From Apoda limacodes (Eukaryota > Arthropoda > Insecta > Lepidoptera > Limacodidae): a stretch of 64,000 bases of DNA. The notes under the pieces are model-generated. The model was not told where the DNA came from, made no database searches, and saw only the letters and a list, made by a program, of their open reading frames with translations. The stretch lies in contig OX291545.1 in the NCBI GenBank assembly GCA_946406115.1, positions 5,084,001 to 5,148,000 on the forward strand, read 5' to 3'. Shown piece by piece: positions 54,552 to 64,000 of this stretch (positions are counted from its first letter, which is position 1; every line of letters begins with the position of its first letter). The translations under genes were made by a program, and so were the position numbers.

Positions 54552-56941
54552 TAACATAGCTATTGTCGCAGTTTATAGGTGCCCTTCTTTGACTAACATT
54601 AATATTTTTAACAACAGCTTGCAGGAAATCTTAAGTTTGCTTTCCAATTTCAAAAATATTGCTCATATAGGGGACGTAAATATTAACATTTGTTCTTACT
54701 TCATGGATACCTATGCTAAAGAATATTTAACCATTGCTGCCTCACATGAAATGCTGCCCGCTCATCGTTATTAGAGCCTACCCTCGGAGGACGTATACAA
54801 AAATCGATTACCCAGCAGTGACCACTGAAATTGAAAAATTTGACTTTAGTGACATTCTCAGTAACGAAGATGGCAATCACGCAGTTGAGCAGTTTATTAC
54901 ATCTATTACTAATATTATAAAATCGCACTCTATAATTGTTACATCTTCATCAAAATGTCATATAAGAAAACCCTGGATAACGCCTGGTATGTTAAGAAGA
55001 CACCGCGATAAATTACACAAGCGCCATAAAAGTTCCCCTAATGACAGTTTCCTAAAACTAACGTACACTAGATATAGAAACTTTTGTAAGGATTTAATAC
55101 GTAATCTGAAGGGAACAATTACCACTAGCAGATAATAACACTAAAGCCACATGGAATGCAGTCAAATGTATAGCTGATATAAAAAGCACTCCCTCCGCTT
55201 CTTCTAATCTTATCAGTAACACCTCTAATCCTATACAAAAAATCAACAAAATCAACAGATTTTTTGCTACTGTTGGGTCCAACTTAGCATCACAAATTGA
55301 AATCCCTCATCAAGATCCCTTCTAACGCCCAGTATCTAATTTCTTCAAATGTCACTGAACCTTGCAAAGTGCCAAACTCGGTAGTTTTTTTTCCTGTAGA
55401 CATTTCTGAGGTTGACAGCCACATCCTTGATTTGCGTGACGACTGGGCTATGATTCCATTTTTCCTGTTATTCTCAAAAATAGTAGACACATACTTACCC
55501 CCATACTTACGCACATCTTCAACTTGTGCATTTTTAAGGGTGTCTTTCCTAACGTTTTCTAAAAAGCCATAGTACATCCAATATACAAAGCCATGATGTA
55601 AACAATTATAGACCCATATCTGTTTTGTCTTCTATGTACAAAATATTTGAAAAAATTTTGAATAAAAGTCTAAAACAGTTTTTGGAAAAATATAATATAT
55701 TGGCCAACAATCAATTTGGTTTCAGAAAAGGGCTTTCAGTAGTAGATGCAGTAACTAGCCTGACTGATCATGTCGTTTACAATCTTGATAGTCGAGAGAA
55801 ATGTCTGGGTGTATTTCTTGATTTATCTAAGGCTTTTGACACCGTGTCGGTCCTACTTCTTTTAAAAAAGCTGGAATACATTGGGGTGAGAGGCGTAGCT
55901 CTAAACTTACTCCAAAGCTATTTAAGCGATCGTTGTCAAGTGGTCAAAATAGATAATTTGGTTAGCAACGAAGAAACAATTAATTACGGTGTGCCTTAAG
56001 GAAGCGTACTCGGACCTACCCTTTTCTTAATTGACATAAACTACTAATGCAAACTTCCCCTCAAAAACTGTAGGATATTTACATATGCCGATGATACCGC
56101 ACTTATAGTTCATGGAAAGTCATGGGATCGAGTCCAAAAAATTGCCGAGGACGCACTAAGAACGGTCACCTATTGGCTATCCACTACCCTTCTTACGTTA
56201 AATGTTAATAAGACTCAAGCTATTGCTTTTGCTATCAAATCCAACCTGCAACCAACAGATAAAACTCTCAAAATTAAAGTCCACTCATGTGCTTACTCTT
56301 CTACTGTCAACAGAGCATGTAAGTGTCCTTGCTTAGGAATGTCAACTCACATAAAATATTTAGGAGTCTATATAGACTTTAGTCTAAACTGGAGCCATAA
56401 CATAAGCGTGCTTACCGGGAAGATTAGAAAAATGATTTATGTTTTTAAAAAGGTAAGAGCTTCCGCAAACCCCACTGTCCTTAAAATGGTTTATTATTCT
56501 TTAGTACAATCGGTCTTAACCTACGGAATCACCGCTTGGGGTGGAGCACCAAAAAATACTATTTTGCGACTGTAAAGAGCCCAGAGGGCCGTTCTAAAAG
56601 TCATGTTTCGTAAACCGACTAGATATTCTACTTCTAATTTGTATTCAAAAACCAACTTACTTACTGTAAGACAATGTTTTATACTTAAAACTGTCTTAAA
56701 GAAACATACGTCCATACTTCCTGAACACCAAACTTCCACACAACGTCAAAAACGTAAAAAGAGATTTTTTTTGATTGCAGAACTACGTAAAACTTCATTT
56801 GGGCAAAAACAACATTTGTATCTATGTACGAACCTTTATAATAAAATCTCGAAAAACATACCAATTGTAAAATGCTCTTATTTCGAATGCAAAAAATTAC
56901 TCAGAAATTGGCTATTAAACTTAGACTACTTACAAACTTAA
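54552..56941 (+). pseudogene. LINE ORF2 (endonuclease end, linker, RT)
   Basis: In order: endonuclease 'NIAHIGDVNINICSYF' (catalytic GDxN); linker 'IRKPWITPGMLRRHRDKLHK' and 'YTRYRNFCKDLIRNL' (54734-55135); a degraded RT N-terminus on the plus strand near 55400-55620; the RT frame 55625-55999 with 'NNQFGFRKGLSVVDAV' and 'LGVFLDLSKAFDTVS'; a stop in the PQG motif ('YGVP*GS'); 'RIFTYADDTALIVHGK' (YADD at 56084-56095); 'HIKYLGVYIDFSLNW' and 'LTYGITAWGGAPKNTIL' (56339-56575); and the C-terminal frame 56603-56941. Both palm acid motifs are intact. Frameshifts and nonsense codons are few for this window. Confidence 0.85.
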
Positions 56942-57059
56942 AACTTGAAAACTTAGAAAATATTCTCATTTCTTTATTATACACCATGAATATTATTCCA
57001 TTTGATACATCATATAAAATATAGAATAGAAAATAAATCACACTTGTATATTATATACA

Positions 57060-57365
57060 CACAGACGGACTGAGGATCTCTTTTCCTCAAACATTCTCCC
57101 ACGCATACATACATAACACACAAACACATACACCCTCTCATACTCACACATACAATATTATCCATATCAGAACTATCTATCTTATTTTAACTATTCTCCT
57201 TCCTCATGTTGATCTTAAAAATAATTATAGAAAACACGCTGTAACTATTATTTTAATGATATATTTTTTTTTAACTAAGCACACATTATTGTCTATGTCA
57301 ATCTGGCTCTCATTACACAGGACTACCTAGCTTGAGAGCCAGAGGTATCTTAGCCAACTTTATAA
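57060..57365 (+). other. LINE 3' UTR with CA-rich microsatellite
   Basis: 'cacatacaccctctcatact' and similar CA/CATA units follow the ORF2 stop. Near the end, 'ctggctctca...gagagccag' forms a hairpin at about 57303-57341 just upstream of the poly(A). Confidence 0.6.
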
Positions 57366-57395
57366 TAAAAAAAAAAAAATTATATTGATTTACGC

Positions 57396-58420
57396 CCCGA
57401 CGATCGAAAATATATACATATTTTATGGCGTGACTGTCCCAAAGATCCTATCTGTGGACATGAGCCAAATACTGTGACATATGCAGTTCTCCTTTTCTTG
57501 CAATTCGTACTTTGCACCAACTTGCGGCAGACCACGGAGGTCAATGGCCGTCGGCAGCCAAAATTATTCTTTATGATACTTTCATGGATGACATGACCGG
57601 AGGCACTTCGTCAGTAAATGAAGCCCTTAAACTAAAACATGACCTAATTCTTCTGTTTGGCTGTGGAAAATTTGAATTGCGTAAGTGGAGTAGTAACTCA
57701 ACTGAATTTCTCGCCGTTCTGCCAGTAGAAAACTGTCAAGTACCTAAAACCTTTTGCAATGATGTTAATCAATACTAATTAAAAATTTGAGGTATCCAGT
57801 GGAATCCGGTTAGTGAAAATTTTACATATTCTATTGCTAAATCAGATGTCAAGACTACCAAAAGGTTAATTTTATCAAATATTGCACATATCTATAACCC
57901 GCTTGGGCGGCTAGCTCCCATGATGCAATTTATGACGTATTCAGTTAGATTCTGACGAATCTGTTAGAAAATCTATTGCTGACCAATGGAAGAACTTTCT
58001 CTGCATTACGAGGCCTAAAATCTGTTAAAATTCTTCAACAAGTAGTTCAATCTGACGCTACCAAATTTGAATTGATTGGACTTTGTGATGGTTCTTCACC
58101 ATTGGAATTAACAATATCACTGTCAAATTACTAATAGAAAAACCGAGAGTAGCACCTCTTAAATTCCTTACAATTAATCGTTTAAAGCTCTGCAGTGCTC
58201 TCCTATTTTCGCGCACTTTAATTCACATGTATCAGTTACTGAAGAAAAAGCTGCCTATTATCAAAATAATAGCTTTTACTGGTAGTAGTACTGTTATAGC
58301 TTGGCTGAAAACACCACCATTGAAATTAAAAACTTTCGTGTCTCATCGAGTCGTTAAAATCACAGATAATCTAGCTCTTGAAAACTGGAAGCATGTTCTA
58401 CCCTGGTTATCATTGTAGCC
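57396..58420 (+). pseudogene. BEL/Pao RT (palm) and RNase H part
   Basis: It starts 'DLRPDDRKYIHILWRDCPKD', then 'LAIRTLHQLAADHGGQWPSA', then 'TFMDDMTGGTSS'. The RT active-site Y(V)DD reads FMDD, with both aspartates kept. The frame continues 'KFELRKWSSNSTEFLAVLP' (57512-57778), followed by broken frames with 'RLILSNIAHIYNPLG'-like text and the frame 58227-58418 ('TGSSTVIAWLKTPPLKLKTF', 'HRVVKITD'), the region after the RT that contains RNase H. Confidence 0.85.
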
Positions 58421-58499
58421 GAAGACTCACTTGTAGTCAGCGTGCATCATCTGAGTTTTAGTAATTTGGACCAATGTGGCTATTCTATGATTAATCTAC

Positions 58500-59835
58500 T
58501 TGGCCAACTCCAGCGCAGGCCTCCCCCTCTGAGTTCATCCGTGAATTAAAGACTACTATAGCGGCGAACGAGATTACTGGCAAACCACAGGATACGGACA
58601 TAATATCTACGTTGCTTGAGAATCACTTATCGTTAAACCGTGTACAGCAAGTTTTGGGGTCTCAAAAGCGAGACGTACAAATAAATAAATACATTTTCAA
58701 AACTGACATCAATTGAACTCAGTGCTTCACTATTGAAATTAGTAAAGCATGAGCAGACGAGTTTGTTAGCTGACAGTTGTGTTAGATACAGTTGGTGCAG
58801 CTTAAGAAACTGTGTTGCCGTGAAATTCAAAACCCTCATATCGATAACTCTGAAATACTGCGATTGGAAGGGCATTAAAGAACTTGGAATTATCATTACC
58901 AACAAAAATCCTATACTGCTGCCCAAGTACTCTCGTCTTTCAAATCTGATTATTGATCATTTTCACCGTTTATATCTGCTCTGCGGACTCCTGACGCTTC
59001 AATCATTGATTTTGCGTCAGTATTGGATTGTTGAAATTCGAAATTTAATTCGTTTACGAATATCAAAATGTGTTCAATATTTCAAAGTCAATCCAAATCC
59101 CTTGCAAATTACTCATGGATAATTTATCAGTTCGAGTCCAACAAGAACGTTGTTTCCAAAATTCGATTTCGCTGGGACTCTTACAATTAAAGAAAGCAGG
59201 AAAAGAAATGTCCGGACCTATAAGGCTCATACATGTGTAATAGTTTGCCTTGCTGTTAAAGCCATCCATCTAGAGCAACTAACTGACTGTCAACACAAGC
59301 CTTTATAGCAGCATAAGACAGAACAGTTTCACGTCGAGGTCTTTGTAGATTTATTAGTAGATTTATGTACCACTGACTGTGGTACTAATTTTATAGGAGC
59401 TCAACGTTATTTAAAAGAAATTCAACAGTTTCTTCTAAAGCTACAGTCCGAACTTCAGATGGAGTTTGGTAAACTTCAGATCGAGTGGCATTTGAATCCA
59501 CCGACTGGAAGTCATTTTGGTAGCATCTTTGAGAGTGGAATAAAGTCCATAAAGTAACATTTGAAACGGGTAATTGGATTGCAAGTTTTAACTTTTGAAG
59601 AATTGACAACAATACGAAGAATTGCATCAAATCTTAAATCACGGCCTCTTTGTGCCATGTCGACAGACCCTGATGAAATGGATGTCTTAACTCTTGGATA
59701 TATTTTATTAGGAGGACCTTTAGTATTTCTTCTCGAACCAAATTTGAAAGATATGTACCTTCGACCTCGCGAAAGATGGCAGTTAATGCAAAAAACTACA
59801 CAATTTTTTTGCCGTAGCTGGTAGAATGATTATCT
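58500..59835 (+). pseudogene. BEL/Pao integrase
   Basis: The frame 58733-59122 shows 'NPILLPKYSRLSNLIIDHFH', 'ILRQYWIVEIRNLIRLRISK' and 'CVQYFKVNPNP', the zinc-binding HHCC module and its flanks. Broken frames follow: 'CGTNFIGAQRYLKEIQQFL' (the second-Asp region reads 'TDCGTNF'), 'EWHLNPPTGSHFGSIFESG' (final Glu of DDE), and then the C-terminal frame 59561-59824 with 'SNLKSRPLCAMSTDPDEMDV' and 'YLRPRERWQLMQ'. This order is typical of Pao integrases. Multiple stops are present. Confidence 0.85.
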
Positions 59836-61309
59836 TCATACGCTGCAATAGCAATGAAAATAGTTCTGCGAACAAGTCAAAGTCAGTAATCAAAGCAAAA
59901 TTCATGTGTAGAGCGTAATTTTTTACAATGTTTTCTAAGCACGAAATACTTGGTGCGCAGTTTGACTCGAATTTGGCTGTTTTTTACAGGGATCAAATAT
60001 ATTTTGGAAGTAATTACACATATTAATGTCAATAATTACTTTTATAGCCAGGTATTTAAATCTCATTGTTAGGGTTTCGTATCAAAGTGGCAAAATGGAA
60101 CCCTTGTAGTTTTGTCAATTCCATCCGTATGTCTTAGCCTCAGATCACATCAAACGGCAAACAGTCAAGTGCCACAAACAACCATACAGTTTTGAAATGA
60201 AATTAAGATTAGGAAAATCTTAAAGCGTAGCTTACTATAAGTAAAATACTAAGAGATAAAAATATTAAAATGGTTATTTAAAAAAAAAGGTTATTATACA
60301 AGACTCACAACTAATTCTACGAGTAAACGATGAAACCAAATCTCTTCTCACACGACCACCTTCTATTACTTATCGTCAGAACAGCAACCTCAAATCAATA
60401 CTTTACAAAACCAAACCAAATATACGACCAACATCATCATAAATACTGGTATTGCCTCATATTGTCGACTACGTTGCAAAACACGTCCGATCATTAACCA
60501 GAACATATCCATAATTACTCACCATTCGTCTTTTAAATTTCTTTCATCAGCAAACACTAACTGCAAAACTTCTTGTTGTGTTTATATCTTAGAATGTCGA
60601 TTCTGGAGGCCTACAACTGATATCAGTTTCAATCCCAATCCAGTTTCAATCCAATATCGTGGCAAGCTTAAACACGATATCCATCGGTACTCCTAAACCA
60701 AAATGCGATTTTATTGAAATTAGGATTGCACACATTTTGAAATCACAAATCACAATTTATAAAAATAATACTGAAACTAATAAAAATTAAAGTGAAAGTT
60801 AAATCTTTGTAGCAATAGTTTTGTTTTGTTTATTTAGAATTTTGACATTTCTTTTCACAGATCTAGGTTAAGCAAATAATAAGCATAGATAAATAGTAAA
60901 CATTGACTGATGACGCCCTTGTAAGGCGAAATATTTCTATTTTTTTGTTATTTTTATAAATAAATATATTTCAAATTATATATAAATAATTTAATAGTAA
61001 AATAATAGTTAGTTTTTGAATTGTAAGAATACAAATTAAAAAGGTTTTAATATTTTATAAGCTTCCGAAGTCGTTTAGTTTGTGTGTTCAGCCTCTAACT
61101 TTATTTTTATCCTGTTTTGAATATTGAGAAAATCACAACAGTCCTTCCTAAATTTATGAAAATTATTTTGGTCAAAATCTGCATATTTTTTAACCTTGTA
61201 ACCTATTCACAAATTTCTGATTTTAATGGCACTTAACATACTAAGTTATTGCGTGTTTGAAAAGCACTTGGCACGATCAATATGTTTTATGTAATCACCT
61301 TGACCTGAT
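59836..61309. other. Stretch after BEL/Pao; repeat remnant, no gene
   Basis: 'agggtttcgtatcaaagtgg' and 'tggaacccttgtag' near 60068-60105 look like a degraded member of the 'GGTTCCGTAC' repeat family. A 3' LTR would be expected in the first part but is not recognisable. Confidence 0.4.
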
Positions 61310-61639
61310 CATTCCTATTGCGTTTCGTGGTTTACTTCTTCGTTCTCTCGTCAATCGTCGTACGGTGCGGTCGTGCTGCCCGTTGCTCTGCTGAATTTAT
61401 CGTGCTTTTTTGTAATTGGTTAATTACGCTATTTCCATTTCTTTGTCACTCTTGTGGTGTACAAGTGGCTGGACTCCGCCCATTGGGAGGATCTAGAGTG
61501 GGATAGCTGTTGTTACGGAAGACCCTACCTGACTCGTGAAGATTAGGTTGTTGTTCGTACCTCAGTGCCGCGAGTGTCTAAAATTTTTGCAAAGTGAGTG
61601 CAATCATTTAAATAACATTTCAAGATACGATGTTGTCCC

Positions 61640-61710
61640 GCGCTTGAGTTTGAACCTGCGGTCTCTGGCGTGCAGCGCTGGACTGTTCCGACAGAGCCAC
61701 CGTGATAGTG
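61640..61710 (-). other. tRNA-like stretch in the LINE leader (antisense)
   Basis: On the minus strand 'tggctctgtcggaacagtcc' and 'cgcaggttcaaactc' sit at tRNA spacing, with 'gctgcac' (TGC, Ala) at the anticodon-loop position. The anticodon stem pairs poorly. It could be a tRNA-derived SINE fragment, or part of a tRNA gene relic captured in the leader. Confidence 0.35.
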
Positions 61711-61876
61711 AGTGCTGACCGTGAAATCTGCGTTCCGATATAGCCAACCGGTTACGTGCGCCTACGTCAACAGCTTGCTACGCGCTACGCCGCTGCTACG
61801 TACCGCTGCCGCTGCTACGATTTGCCGCTACGCTAATCATACTGTTCTGTGTTATTGGTTGCTGCGCTGATAAACA

Positions 61877-62770
61877 ATGTCTTGCACGGCCCGTTCGCCT
61901 TCTACGTCAACTACAAAAGACACTCAACATCAATTGCAACATTATGATTCGGAACCCAACCTGTCTACCACAAACATAGACCATCATAAACATGTCACCC
62001 AGCGCCTAACCAAGAAAAGACTACGCTTGGAGGAGAATGAAGGCAACTCTGACCGTGATGCACTTCGGACCCTCATCTCGTCCCAAGACGGCAAGCTTGA
62101 CGTGATGATGAGTTTCATGCGAGATATGAAGGAACAAATGAGTAACGTGCAAAAGTCTGTCGAATTTATGTCAACAAAGTACGATGAACTGTTGGCTAAG
62201 TTTGGCAAACTTCATGAAGAGCACAAAACTGACCAGAAAAAAATATTGTTTTTGGAACAAAAAATCGAGAATCTGGAGCGCAATAACAAGGTAACTACTA
62301 TCGAATTCAAAAACATACCCACTAAGAAAAGAGAGTCGAACGATGATCTATTCCAGACTATAATGAAAACTGCTAATGTACTTAGTGTACAACTACAGAA
62401 AAATGACGTTAAAAATGTCTACAGAGTAAATACTAGCAACCCGGATAATAAACCAATTGTTGCGGAATTTATCTCGATTTTTAAGAAAGACGAAATGCTG
62501 TATGCTGCGAAGGATTTTAATAAAAAGAATCCGAAAAACATGCTGAGCACTAGCCATTTGTCAATCGAAGGACCTGCTAAACCTGTCTACATTAATGATA
62601 GCCTCACGTTTAAAACAAGAAAACTCTTCGGTTTGGCTCGTGACTATGCTAAAAACAATAACTGGCAATTCTGCTGGATTTATCGTGGAACCGTGTTTCT
62701 TCGTAAAGCTGAGGGCTTGCCTCGCATTCGAATTAATGAGGAAACTGATATTGCCAAGATTGCTAAGTGA
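61877..62770 (+). CDS. LINE ORF1 protein, 297 aa, intact
   Basis: One uninterrupted frame of 297 codons from ATG to TGA. Residues 1-60 are Ser/Thr/His-rich and end in a basic patch ('LTKKRLRLEE'). Residues about 65-140 are a coiled coil ('MSFMRDMKEQMSNVQKSVEF', 'FLEQKIENLERNNK'). About 145-285 form an RRM-like/C-terminal RNA-binding part ('VTTIEFKNIPTKKRESNDDL', 'NWQFCWIYRGTVFLRKAEGL'). Trimerising coiled coil plus RNA-binding domain is the plan of LINE ORF1 nucleic-acid chaperones, which coat element RNA. It has no CCHC knuckles. The intact state contrasts with every other ORF of this type in the window. Confidence 0.8.
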   Translation: MSCTARSPSTSTTKDTQHQLQHYDSEPNLSTTNIDHHKHVTQRLTKKRLRLEENEGNSDRDALRTLISSQDGKLDVMMSFMRDMKEQMSNVQKSVEFMSTKYDELLAKFGKLHEEHKTDQKKILFLEQKIENLERNNKVTTIEFKNIPTKKRESNDDLFQTIMKTANVLSVQLQKNDVKNVYRVNTSNPDNKPIVAEFISIFKKDEMLYAAKDFNKKNPKNMLSTSHLSIEGPAKPVYINDSLTFKTRKLFGLARDYAKNNNWQFCWIYRGTVFLRKAEGLPRIRINEETDIAKIAK

Positions 62771-63197
62771 CTATCTGGACATTGCTATGCATGCACTCGG
62801 CCAAGTGCCTACCTAGTTGATAAGTATTTATTTGTCTTTTTCTACATCTTTCCTACTATTTTTGTTAACATAAACCAGCTAAATGTACTACAAATGTACA
62901 CATATCATACAATCAAATTGTCTTACCATAATGTTATTATAATGACCTTATTTACAAAAATATTCAATGCTAAAATTACTGTTATTCGTACGCATTCGCA
63001 AGTGGTCTGTATAACAATTCACAGTATATGGTGTCTTGTAACTGGTTCCAAAAATTATAAAATTCAATCTCAATGATACTGAAATCATTAATAGTTTAGA
63101 TAACCTTGACTACATAAAATGTACTCACATTGATGAGCCAGAATGTCGTATTGTACTTAATTCAGTTAAAAATAACTATAAGACGAATTTTAATATA

Positions 63198-64000
63198 ATG
63201 ACAGTAAATATTTGTAGTTCGGAATGTAACCTAGATAGATTCCTGGTCTTTCTCTCTGGCACTGGTGTAAGCATGGATGTTATTATACTCACGGAATGCT
63301 GGATAGACAGCAACTATACACCACGTATTATTGATGGTTATAATGTTTTTGCTAGTAAAAAAGAATACAATCAAAATGATGGTGTAATTGTTTATGTTAA
63401 GAAACAGCATAGTAATGTATCGTGTATCGAACCAAAACTTGATGATTGTACTGGTCTCTTGCTCACATTAAATAATGACTTAACTATCCTTGCTTGTTAT
63501 AGATCCCCATCATTTAAAAATACTTCAAATTTTGTTTATTCTTTGGACAATATCTTACAAAATATTAAAACAAGAAATATAGTTTTATGTGGTGATATCA
63601 ATATTAATATTATGCCTAATAACTGTTCTGGCCCTGTGGCCGATTATTTAAATTGTGTTTTTTTCCATGGTTTGCAACAGGGTATCAATATACCAACTAG
63701 ACAAAGTAAGTGTATAGATCATTATATGGTAAAAAGTATGTATAAATGTAGGACTATAGTATTTGATAAATTTACTGATCATTCCCCCATATTTCTTAAC
63801 ATCGATATGCAAATTGAAAAAAATGTAGATCTTCATTTTACAAAAGAGGTAATCAACTATGCTAAAGTTTCTGAATGCCTTGAAAATGAAAGTTGGAGTG
63901 ATATTTATTCTTGTAATAATGTTAATGATGCAACTAATAATTTTGTAGCGAAGATAAATGTTATAATTGAAGACAACACAATTTTACGTACCATTCCTAA
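63198..64000 (+). CDS. LINE ORF2 endonuclease domain, partial (open to the window edge)
   Basis: The frame is open from after a TAA near 63037 to base 64000 with no stop. The first ATG is at 63198. It encodes an APE-like endonuclease: 'FNIMTVNICSSECNLDRFLV' (start of the domain), 'VIILTECWID' (catalytic TE), 'ACYRSPSFKN', 'IVLCGDININI' (GDxN) and 'FDKFTDHSPIFLNI' (the final DH motif), all intact. The RT lies beyond the window. The roughly 270 nt between ORF1 and the open frame contain stops. The true start could be upstream and non-ATG, or use reinitiation. Confidence 0.8.
   Translation, partial: MTVNICSSECNLDRFLVFLSGTGVSMDVIILTECWIDSNYTPRIIDGYNVFASKKEYNQNDGVIVYVKKQHSNVSCIEPKLDDCTGLLLTLNNDLTILACYRSPSFKNTSNFVYSLDNILQNIKTRNIVLCGDININIMPNNCSGPVADYLNCVFFHGLQQGINIPTRQSKCIDHYMVKSMYKCRTIVFDKFTDHSPIFLNIDMQIEKNVDLHFTKEVINYAKVSECLENESWSDIYSCNNVNDATNNFVAKINVIIEDNTILRTIP

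Larger units (their letters stand above)
54552..57379 (+). mobile_element. Sense Jockey/CR1-like LINE nested in BEL/Pao
   Basis: The 5' end is truncated within the endonuclease ('NIAIVAVYRCPSLTNINIFN'). The 3' end has a CA-rich UTR (57060-57150) and a poly(A) run at about 57366-57379, immediately followed by the resumed Pao RT. Its RT resembles the antisense LINE at 10353-13740 (both have 'FDTVS..LLKKLE..G..' and 'YGVPQGS.LG'). It is younger than the Pao element that it interrupts. Confidence 0.85.
52260..59835 (+). mobile_element. BEL/Pao LTR retrotransposon, split by a nested LINE
   Basis: Gag, zinc knuckles, protease and RT start (52260-54550) and the rest of RT, RNase H and integrase (57380-59835) are in the order typical of BEL/Pao. 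The nested LINE (54552-57379) sits inside the RT: the upstream side ends in 'VFTADIS' and the downstream side resumes at 'IDLRPDDRKYIHILWRDCP'. Many stops and frameshifts are present. LTRs were not identified. Confidence 0.85.
61310..64000 (+). mobile_element. Sense two-ORF LINE, least damaged element, runs off the window
   Basis: A GC-rich leader (about 61310-61876), a complete ORF1 (61877-62770) and an ORF2 with an open endonuclease domain to base 64000 suggest a nearly full-length Jockey/CR1-like element. The 5' boundary is set by the change from AT-rich to GC-rich sequence near 61310 and is approximate. The RT lies beyond the window. Confidence 0.75.

Noticed and set aside
55290..55577. 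91- and 95-codon frames on opposite strands
   Set aside because: They overlap the linker-to-RT part of the nested LINE. The minus-strand one is a shadow.

Overview
This window looks like a eukaryotic, most probably lepidopteran (moth or butterfly), intergenic or intronic region that is packed with old transposable elements. The DNA is AT-rich. There are no operons, Shine-Dalgarno sites or long open frames. Instead there are many short frames, joined by frameshifts and stops, that spell reverse transcriptases, endonucleases, integrases and DNA-transposon transposases. The repeat families (Jockey/CR1-like LINEs with microsatellite tails, an RTE-type endonuclease, BEL/Pao and Gypsy elements, piggyBac, Tc1, TIR elements and MITEs) are the usual lepidopteran set. 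The species assignment is inference.

Layout. 1-4.7 kb: a small tandem duplication, two LINE 3' ends and otherwise AT-rich DNA. 4.7-9.3 kb: three antisense LINE pieces (RT, endonuclease, RT C-terminal half) surrounding one exon of a cellular gene, a thrombospondin C-terminal-domain exon on the plus strand (6708-6891), and a nearly identical 314-bp tandem duplication. 10.3-13.7 kb: an antisense Jockey/CR1-like LINE carrying a nested insertion. 13.8-15.7 kb: an antisense Gypsy pol remnant, cut by a sense LINE 3' fragment (15.7-16.9 kb). 17-18.4 kb: a MITE, a minisatellite and a dispersed repeat. 18.6-20.4 kb: an antisense Jockey LINE with a readable YADD box. 21-28 kb: two copies of one TIR element in opposite orientation, and a 58-bp satellite. 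29.1-30.0 kb: a LINE RNase H and C-terminal fragment. 31-36.4 kb: LINE tails, a 66-bp MITE, a Ser/Thr-coding minisatellite, an RTE endonuclease and an alternating higher-order repeat. 37.5-41.2 kb: decayed piggyBac and Tc1 transposases that keep their acidic catalytic residues.

44.7-51.9 kb is the most unusual part. It holds remnants of a protein-primed type B DNA polymerase on the plus strand and, convergent to it, a decayed minus-strand gene that I read as a member of a conserved insect family associated with such polymerases (possibly a capsid protein). Together they suggest an old Polinton/Maverick-like or virus-derived element, broken by later insertions and local duplications. 52.2-59.8 kb is a plus-strand BEL/Pao element (gag, zinc knuckles, protease, RT, integrase) whose RT is split by a nested plus-strand LINE with a poly(A) tail (about 54.55-57.38 kb). 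61.3-64.0 kb is the freshest element: a sense LINE with an intact 297-codon ORF1 and an ORF2 endonuclease that stays open to the edge of the window.

Apart from the last LINE and the thrombospondin exon, nothing in the window looks functional as protein. All family names come from reading motifs by eye. No database search was possible.
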